Translations under genes and position numbers: made by a program | Origin: Pseudomonas fragi | GTDB taxonomy: Bacteria; Pseudomonadota; Gammaproteobacteria; Pseudomonadales; Pseudomonadaceae | Assembly: GCF_900105835.1 (NCBI RefSeq) | Contig: NZ_LT629783.1 | Coordinates: 62,001 to 126,000 of the forward strand | Direction: 5' to 3' | Length of the DNA: 64,000 bases | Notes under the pieces: model-generated | Told to the model about the DNA's origin: nothing | Databases searched by the model: none | What the model saw: the letters and a program-made list of their open reading frames with translations, nothing else | In this document: one piece after another, positions 58,779 through 64,000 of the stretch | How the letters are laid out: the number at the start of each line of letters is the position of its first letter | How positions within the stretch are numbered: the stretch's first letter is position 1

Positions 58779-59312
58779 ATGTTTGAACTAAAACCGATAA
58801 ACCCTGAAACCTATCGCCAGCAAACTCGCCGCAGCACACTGTATATCGCGCTGACCTTTATCGTGCTGGCGCTGCTGGTGTCCGGGCTGGCGGTGATGGT
58901 GCTGGGCGTGGCAGGTGGCGACAATTTTCGCCTGAACCTGGCCGGGGTCATTGTCGCCCTGATCGCGACGGCGTTGCTGGTGCGTTATCTGTTCTGGACA
59001 CAACCCTGGATGGCCGCGGCGGTCTATGGCTGGCAACTCAAGCGCAGCCTGATGAAGGTGACCAATGTCATGCACCATGTAACGGCAGGGGTGATGGCGG
59101 GGAATGTGGCGGCGCTGAAACTGCTGCGCTTTTATCACCTGGGCGTAACCCAGATGTATCAACTGGATGCCAACTCCAGTGCATTAAGCCAGATGGTGCG
59201 CGAGATTGACTTGCACAAGGCGCGCCTTGAAGCACTGGGCATCGATCCCGGGCAGACCCGGCTTGACCCGCAGTGGATTGTTGAAGTGAAAAAGTATGCG
59301 CCACTGAAGTAA
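58779..59312 (+). CDS. DUF3087 family membrane protein
   Basis: A 177-residue protein starting MFELKPINPETYRQQTRRST. Two TM helices (LYIALTFIVLALLVSGLAVMVLG and LNLAGVIVALIATALLVRYLF, residues 21-70) are followed by a helical cytoplasmic part (WMAAAVYGWQLKRSLMKVTN, ALKLLRFYHLGVTQMYQLDA). The PxNPExYRxQTRRST start and overall layout fit the DUF3087 family of gammaproteobacteria, function unknown. TGGAG is upstream of the ATG at 58779. Confidence 0.75.
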   Translation: MFELKPINPETYRQQTRRSTLYIALTFIVLALLVSGLAVMVLGVAGGDNFRLNLAGVIVALIATALLVRYLFWTQPWMAAAVYGWQLKRSLMKVTNVMHHVTAGVMAGNVAALKLLRFYHLGVTQMYQLDANSSALSQMVREIDLHKARLEALGIDPGQTRLDPQWIVEVKKYAPLK

Positions 59313-59388
59313 CGCCTCAAGGGGCTGGCCAGGCGAGGTGCGCCCTGCGGCGACGCGTTTCGCTTGGCAAGCCCTGCAAGGGTGAAGG

Positions 59389-60762
59389 TCAGCTGACGAC
59401 GCGATAGCACGGCTCATAGGCCGCGCCGCCTGGCAGTTTCATGCGGTGTTGCTCGACAAAGGCTTGCAGCAATTTGTCCAGCGGCTTCATCACGGCAGCG
59501 TCACCGTGGATCTCGTAAGGCCCGTATTGCTCGATCAGGTGGATGCCTTTCTCTTTGACGTTACCCGAGACAATCCCGGAAAAGGCCTGGCGCAGGTTGA
59601 TGGCCAATTCATGCGCCGGCATGTCGCTGCGCAGTTTCAGGCTGGCCATATTGGCGTGGGTCGGGTCGAACGGGCGCTGGAAGCCTTCGTCGATTTTCAG
59701 TAGCCAGTTGAAGTGGAAAGCGTCGTTGCGCTCGCGACGGAACTGTTTTACTGCCTTGAGCCCGGCAATCATATGGCGAGCCACTTCGGCCGGGTTGTCG
59801 ATGATGATCTGATACTGCTGTTGTGCTTCTTCACCCAGGGTCGCGCCGACGAACTCATGCAGTTGCTGCAGGTAAGGTTCGGCTTCCTTGGGGCCGGTGA
59901 GCACAACCGGGAAGGGTACATCCCTGTTCTCCGGATGCATCAGAATACCCAGCAGGTACAGGAACTCTTCCGCGGTGCCGGCACCGCCGGGGAAGATGAT
60001 CACCCCGTGACCGACGCGGACAAAGGCTTCAAGCCGTTTTTCGATATCCGGCAGAATGACCAGCTCGTTGACGATGGGGTTCGGCGCTTCGGCCGCAATG
60101 ATGCCCGGCTCGGTCAGACCCAGATAACGGCCCCCGGTCAGACGTTGTTTGGCGTGGGAAATAGTCGCGCCCTTCATCGGCCCTTTCATCACGCCGGGAC
60201 CGCAACCGGTACAGATATCCAGGCTGCGCAGGCCCAGTTCGTGGCCGACCTTTTTGGTGTACTTGTATTCTTCGGTATTGATTGAGTGGCCGCCCCAGCA
60301 CACCACGATTTTCGGTTCGACACCCGGGCGCAGCGTGCGGGCGTTGCGCAGCAGGTGGAAGACGTAGTCGGTGATGCCCGCAGAGCTGCTCAGGTCAATG
60401 CGCGGGCTGTCCAGGCCGCTCTGGGTATAGACGATATCGCGCAGGGCGCTGAAGAGCATCTCACGGGTACTGGCGATCATTTCGCCATCGACAAATGCAT
60501 CGGCGGGGGCGTTGAGCAGCTCAAGGCGCACACCGCGGTCTTGCTGGTGGATCCGCACCTCGAAATCCTGGTAGGCCTCAAGGATGGTCTTGGCGTTATC
60601 GACGTGGGCGCCGGTGTTCAGGATGGCCAGTACGCACTGGCGGAAAAGCGTGTAGCTGGTGCCTGAGCCAACCTCACTCAGCTGTTGTACTTCACGTTGG
60701 GAAAGTGTTTCCAGACTGCCTTTCGGACTGACCGAGGCGTTGATGACTTGTCTTTGGACCAT
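59389..60762 (-). CDS. ppnN: Nucleotide 5'-monophosphate nucleosidase PpnN (YgdH, LOG family)
   Basis: A 457-residue protein matching E. coli PpnN in length and layout. It splits purine and pyrimidine nucleoside monophosphates into base and ribose 5-phosphate, and in E. coli is stimulated by (p)ppGpp. The N-terminal DUF4478 part begins VINASVSPKGSLETLSQREV. The LOG core has GGHSINTEEYKYTKKVG, TGCGPGVMKGPMKGATISHA, and the signature FPGGAGTAEEFLYLLG (residues around 256-271). A DUF3412 C-terminal domain follows. Monocistronic. Confidence 0.94.
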   Translation of the reverse strand: MVQRQVINASVSPKGSLETLSQREVQQLSEVGSGTSYTLFRQCVLAILNTGAHVDNAKTILEAYQDFEVRIHQQDRGVRLELLNAPADAFVDGEMIASTREMLFSALRDIVYTQSGLDSPRIDLSSSAGITDYVFHLLRNARTLRPGVEPKIVVCWGGHSINTEEYKYTKKVGHELGLRSLDICTGCGPGVMKGPMKGATISHAKQRLTGGRYLGLTEPGIIAAEAPNPIVNELVILPDIEKRLEAFVRVGHGVIIFPGGAGTAEEFLYLLGILMHPENRDVPFPVVLTGPKEAEPYLQQLHEFVGATLGEEAQQQYQIIIDNPAEVARHMIAGLKAVKQFRRERNDAFHFNWLLKIDEGFQRPFDPTHANMASLKLRSDMPAHELAINLRQAFSGIVSGNVKEKGIHLIEQYGPYEIHGDAAVMKPLDKLLQAFVEQHRMKLPGGAAYEPCYRVVS

Positions 60763-60995
60763 TGCGAGCTTCCTTGAGCGGGGTCGAAAAATTGCTTGGC
60801 GCAGCTTTTGAATTCAGGTCAGCAGCGAGCGAGGCGTCCCAACTCTTACGTCTTTTGGTTGTTCTACTTTAAGCATAGTAGCCCTGGCTGTGTAATTAAA
60901 AGCGCCTTCAGTTAACTCCGGTTACAGTAGCAGCAGTGAGCGCGGCAGCGATAAGGTAACCTCGCCCGTCACTGAAAAAGAAAAGGGACAGGCCC

Positions 60996-61316
60996 ATGAT
61001 CATCACGACCACACACAGCATTGACGGCAGAAAAGCCACTGAATACCTGGGGATTGTCAGTGCCGAATCGGTCCACGGCATTAATGTGGTGCGGGATTTT
61101 TTTACCGGAGTGCGCGACTTTTTTGGTGGGCGCTCCCAGACGCTGGAACGAGCACTGAAAGAAGCACGCGCAGAGGTCACGGACGAAATTCGTGACAGGG
61201 CAAAAGCCCTGGGGGCAGATGCGATCATGGGGCTGGACTTTGAAATCAGCATGCCATCAGGTCGTGGCGGCATGCTGGTGGTATTTGCCACGGGCACAGC
61301 GGTGCGCTTGAACTGA
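60996..61316 (+). CDS. YbjQ-family (UPF0145) protein
   Basis: A 106-residue soluble protein. It begins MIITTTHSIDGRKATEYLGI and continues VVRDFFTGVRDFFGGRSQTLE, LKEARAEVTDEIRDRAKALGADAIMGLDFE, with a closing strand MLVVFATGTAVRL. This is the complete YbjQ/UPF0145 fold, which forms pentamers; the domain is labelled heavy-metal binding in databases but its function is unclear. Monocistronic, divergent from ppnN. Confidence 0.9.
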   Translation: MIITTTHSIDGRKATEYLGIVSAESVHGINVVRDFFTGVRDFFGGRSQTLERALKEARAEVTDEIRDRAKALGADAIMGLDFEISMPSGRGGMLVVFATGTAVRLN

Positions 61317-61363
61317 GGCCCGGGGTTTCGACCGCGCGGGGCGGTCGAATGGGCCTGCAGGGG

Positions 61364-61909
61364 TTAAACCGTTTTCGCCAAAGGCACGCCGGCCGTGGTT
61401 TTGGACAGCGCGTCCTGCAGCTTCTGCTCTTGTTCCGGGGACAGGGAGGTGCGCAGGACCTTGCCCTTGAAGTCCGAGTCTTCCAGTTCCTTCAACACTT
61501 TTTCCGGCTGGAACTTGCGCAGCAGTACGAACAGGGCCGAGGAGTCATTGGGAATGGTTTCGCTCAATGACTTGATGAAATCGTCATCGATCCCGTAATC
61601 GCTCAACGAACCTGACAGGGCGCCAGTGCCAGCACCCAGCGCGCCACCGATGGCAAAGCCTGCAAGGGGATTGAGAAACAGCAGCCCGACCAGCGCGCCC
61701 CACAGGCCGCCGGTGACCAGGCCTGAAGTGGCGCCGATCGCGGTCAGGTTGACGCTTTGCTTGATATGAATCTTGCCTTCGGCATTACGCACCACAATCA
61801 CCGCATCTTCCAGCTCTACCAGGTGCTCTTTGCTTAGCGAAACCATCTTGGTGAGAGCACGGTCTGCTTTTTCGGTGTCTGAAAATCCCACTACGATTAA
61901 ATCGGACAT
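61364..61909 (-). CDS. DUF1269 family membrane protein
   Basis: A 181-residue protein: MSDLIVVGFSDTEKADRALT, then VELEDAVIVVRNAEGKIHIKQSVN, a Gly/Ala-rich double-glycine-zipper membrane segment (GATSGLVTGGLWGALVGLLFLNPLAGFAIGGALGAGTGALSGSLSD, about 60-105), and a C-terminal soluble domain (DDFIKSLSETIPNDSSALFVLLR). This matches DUF1269. AAGGA lies 9 nt before 61909, favouring it over the ATG three codons earlier. Function unknown; family members are often induced by stress. A 300-bp gap without gene precedes it. Confidence 0.88.
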   Translation of the reverse strand: MSDLIVVGFSDTEKADRALTKMVSLSKEHLVELEDAVIVVRNAEGKIHIKQSVNLTAIGATSGLVTGGLWGALVGLLFLNPLAGFAIGGALGAGTGALSGSLSDYGIDDDFIKSLSETIPNDSSALFVLLRKFQPEKVLKELEDSDFKGKVLRTSLSPEQEQKLQDALSKTTAGVPLAKTV

Positions 61910-62207
61910 GTCTTTCATTCCTTGACGGTACAGGTCCAGCCCGACGAAGGGCTGAAGGGTGGAGGAGTTTCTCAAGGCGTCACAATGCAAACACCCTGGC
62001 GCGCAGTGGTTCAGCTGTCTGGAGCCTTCTGCGAGGAATGAGCGTGGTCGCTAACCGTGAAACGGTCAAGTCGGCAAGACATATCTCTTGAAAAGGAGAA
62101 GGGTGTGGCAAGGGGAGCAGTGCCGTGGCAGGTGCCGGGTGCAGATGCGTTGAGGAGGGCTGGCTGAGCAGCCCTGACCTCAAGCCTGGGGCTGATGCCT
62201 CACAGGC

Positions 62208-62402
62208 TTATGGCTGTTCGTTCTTTTCAGGTGCATTCAAGCCGGCCTGGATACGTTGGTAAATTTCTTCACGGTGAACGGCTACATCCTTCGGTGCATT
62301 GATGCCGATTCTGACCTGTTGTCCGCTGACACCTAAAATAGTGATCGTAATATCGTCACCGATGTTTATGCTTTCACCAACTTTGCGGGTGAGTATCAGC
62401 AT
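62208..62402 (-). CDS. csrA: Carbon storage regulator CsrA/RsmA
   Basis: A 64-residue RNA-binding regulator: [51 protein letters not shown]. Arg44 and the VHREEI loop that contacts GGA motifs in target mRNA are intact. It acts as a dimer to repress or stabilise mRNAs in the Gac/Rsm pathway, including biofilm genes. AAGGAG is 8 nt before the ATG at 62402. The C-terminal tail (NAPEKNEQP) differs from RsmA/RsmE and may mark this as one of several paralogues. Confidence 0.95.
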   Translation of the reverse strand: MLILTRKVGESINIGDDITITILGVSGQQVRIGINAPKDVAVHREEIYQRIQAGLNAPEKNEQP

Positions 62403-62653
62403 TTTTTTCTCCTTGATGGCTTTGTAAGGCACGTCTCTGAGACGGTGCGGCTTCGGTCATGACTACAGAATACTGCTAAGTACGTATTTTTGCGCCGCTC
62501 ATTACAGACGACATGGCCAGAGGTTTAATTCCCTTTACGGGGAAAATTCTCGCGCATAAGCCTTAAATTGGGGCGCTTTGGATTTGTTCAAGGAGAGCAA
62601 GGCCGCTGCCCCAGTGATAAAATCTACCCATTCAAACAGACAGGGGAAACGCA

Positions 62654-63010
62654 GTGCGTATAGTCATCGTGATGACAGCAATTTTGGCCTTGACGGCTTG
62701 CGGTCAGGAGTCTAACGATAAAATCCAGCGGGCTAAAGCAGCTTCTGAAGCAACAATGGCCCAAGCCCCTGTTGCGCACTGGGCTTTGGAGATTACCGAG
62801 GGCCAGAGAGCGACCATTCCTGACACCACCGGTAGGCTTCTTGACAACGGTTTTACTCCTTACATTTACGAGAGCGGCGGTGTGCAGCACTTCCTGATCG
62901 GGCCGTTTACCACCCAGGCCCAGGCGCTTGAGGCCCAGGAAAAGATGAAGCTCAAGCCCAAACTGGACGGCATTGAAACCAACGTGATCGAATTGCCCGC
63001 CGCGAAATAA
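62654..63010 (+). CDS. Small lipoprotein with SPOR-like domain
   Basis: A 118-residue precursor with GTG start (GGGGAAA upstream). Signal peptide MRIVIVMTAILALTAC with lipobox ALTAC (Cys 16). After a helical linker, residues 40-110 read VAHWALEITEGQRATIPDTT, GRLLDNGFTPYIYESGGVQH, FLIGPFTTQAQALEAQEKMK. The pattern of strand, helix, strand, FxxxGPFxxxxxAxxxxxxL fits a SPOR domain, which binds denuded peptidoglycan at division sites. Presumed outer-membrane anchored; function otherwise unknown. Confidence 0.72.
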   Translation: MRIVIVMTAILALTACGQESNDKIQRAKAASEATMAQAPVAHWALEITEGQRATIPDTTGRLLDNGFTPYIYESGGVQHFLIGPFTTQAQALEAQEKMKLKPKLDGIETNVIELPAAK

Positions 63011-63132
63011 ACAGATGCAGCGTCGGGTAATCGCCTAAGCGTAGCTGCCACAGGGGTTATTCGGCGCTTTGTGCAGGATTTTTTTGCCCACTCGGCGTCC
63101 AACAGAGCAGCACGACGGTAAGGGCAATCGCC

Positions 63133-63753
63133 ATGAGCAATCACAAGATCGAAATTCGACGCAGCAATGTCGAAAAAATCCTTCTGGGGGCCGAACAGGT
63201 TTTTGCCGAAAAAGGCTTTGCAGGTACGGCAATGGCGGATATTGCAGCGCATGTGCAGTTGCCGCGCTCCAACCTGCATTATTACTTCAGCACCAAGACT
63301 GATCTGTACAGCGCGGTATTGCTGGCGTTGCTCGAGGTGTGGAAGCAGGATGCACTGTGTTTCGAGACTTATGATGATCCGCGCCTGGTATTGAGCAGTT
63401 ATATCCGCGCCAAGATGAACCACTCGCGTACCCGGCCGCACGGTTCTAAAGTCTGGGCCAATGAAATGATCCACGGCGCGCCGACCCTGGGCCTGGCGCT
63501 GGATGCCAGCCTGTACGACTGGGCCAAGATGAAGGAAGCGAAAATTCGCCAATGGGTGCAGGACAAGCGAATTCTGCCTGTGGAGCCGTCCAGTTTGCTG
63601 TACATGATCTGGGCATCAACCCAGCATTACGCTGACTTTGACCATCAAGTGATGATCATCAACGATCACCAGCCGTTGTCCGATATCCAGTTTGAGCGTG
63701 CGGTGCAGACCGTCACCAGCGTGATCCTGCGCGGGATCGGGCTGGAGCCGTAA
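63133..63753 (+). CDS. TetR-family regulator (RutR-like)
   Basis: A 206-residue regulator. HTH: ILLGAEQVFAEKGFAGTAMADIAAHVQLPRSNLHYYFSTKTDLY (residues 16-59). The C-terminal domain, with ALCFETYDDPRLVLSSYIRAKM, SKVWANEMIHGAPTLG and MIWASTQHYADFDHQ, belongs to the RutR/YcdC_C (TetR_C_15) class, which in enterics responds to uracil. In Pseudomonas such regulators border pyrimidine catabolism genes. The next gene to the right is cut off, so its regulon is not visible. Confidence 0.88.
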   Translation: MSNHKIEIRRSNVEKILLGAEQVFAEKGFAGTAMADIAAHVQLPRSNLHYYFSTKTDLYSAVLLALLEVWKQDALCFETYDDPRLVLSSYIRAKMNHSRTRPHGSKVWANEMIHGAPTLGLALDASLYDWAKMKEAKIRQWVQDKRILPVEPSSLLYMIWASTQHYADFDHQVMIINDHQPLSDIQFERAVQTVTSVILRGIGLEP

Positions 63754-63773
63754 GCAACATTGCTTATCGATCG

Positions 63774-63860
63774 TGTGGGAGCGGGCTTGCTCGCGATGCA
63801 GGCGATGCGGTGTGTCCGGTACACCGGGGTGATGCCATCGCGAGCAAGCCCGCTCCCACA
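63774..63860. repeat. REPIN, class 1
   Basis: TGTGGGAGCGGGCTTGCTCG and its exact inverse CGAGCAAGCCCGCTCCCACA flank about 47 bp. Same class as 8317-8404, more perfect. Confidence 0.92.
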
Positions 63861-63922
63861 ATACCTGTGAGAGCTTGCTTGCCTGCGACAGGGGCACTGC
63901 GGTCAATCACGCCAGCCACATT

Positions 63923-64000
63923 TCAAACCACGCAATACGGGTTACGCGGATCATGGTTCCAGTCCAGAAATGGCAGGCCATTGTTATGCGGCACCATCTC
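63923..64000 (-). CDS. C-terminus of an unidentified protein, cut by the window edge
   Basis: On the minus strand the last 25 codons read EMVPHNNGLPFLDWNHDPRN then PYCVV and a TGA at 63923-63925. The codon use is that of the chromosome, and the position behind a RutR-like regulator and a REPIN makes a real gene likely. Too short to name. Confidence 0.45.
   Translation of the reverse strand, partial: EMVPHNNGLPFLDWNHDPRNPYCVV

Overview
The window is about 60% GC with dense, mostly intact genes and looks like a Pseudomonas chromosome of the fluorescens group. Evidence: a Wss-type acetylated cellulose operon, two families of Pseudomonas REP/REPIN repeats, RsmA/CsrA, PpnN, SstT, an NhaR-type LysR regulator and DUF969/DUF979-pyroglutamyl peptidase modules. 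Both ends cut a gene: a YceH-type protein on the left and an unidentified minus-strand C-terminus on the right.

Left core (1-9896): two MFS transporters, a DUF1993 protein, SstT, an NhaR-like regulator, a small lipoprotein, a TerC-family membrane protein, a C39-fold lipoprotein whose catalytic residues look lost, and an FAD amine oxidoreductase. tRNA-Val(GAC) follows at 9897-9973.

Genomic island (9929-21215): a 111-bp perfect direct repeat covers the 3' half of tRNA-Val plus its terminator at the left end and is copied at the right end, beside a tyrosine integrase. The 11.2-kb insert has lower GC. It carries a translationally coupled MazG-like/HNH pair, a zinc-ribbon protein with a G8 tract, a TIR-like (DUF4062-type) protein with a C-terminal LGGRW module, a serine recombinase, a trypco2-like protein with an XRE regulator, a secreted-protein gene switched out of frame by an 8-bp tandem repeat, an HNH/AP2-like protein and several orphans. 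I read it as an accessory, probably phage-defence, island.

Middle (21216-38194): small envelope proteins, a P-loop kinase, and the cellulose operon wssA-B-C-E-F-G-H-I (24618-38194). WssA is MinD/BcsQ-like, BcsA/BcsB form the synthase, BcsC exports, and WssF-I acetylate. The cellulase gene wssD/bcsZ is missing exactly between bcsB and bcsC, and no wssJ follows. Two near-consensus FleQ boxes lie upstream, so c-di-GMP control through FleQ is likely, together with the PilZ domain in BcsA.

Right core (38195-64000): an AraC regulator convergent with a LysE exporter; an XRE-cupin regulator with a PuuA-like glutamine synthetase; an outer-membrane protein with a secreted Ntn-type amidase; a HigBA-like toxin-antitoxin pair; an orphan BamA paralogue divergent from a CpxRA-like two-component system; a ketoglutarate-semialdehyde dehydrogenase; a Pcp-DUF979-DUF969 operon with a divergent LysR; methionine gamma-lyase with a divergent Lrp regulator; a GH19 muramidase/chitinase-like enzyme; PpnN; YbjQ; a DUF1269 protein; RsmA/CsrA; and a RutR-like TetR regulator. 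Intergenic hairpins are mostly REPINs of two classes.
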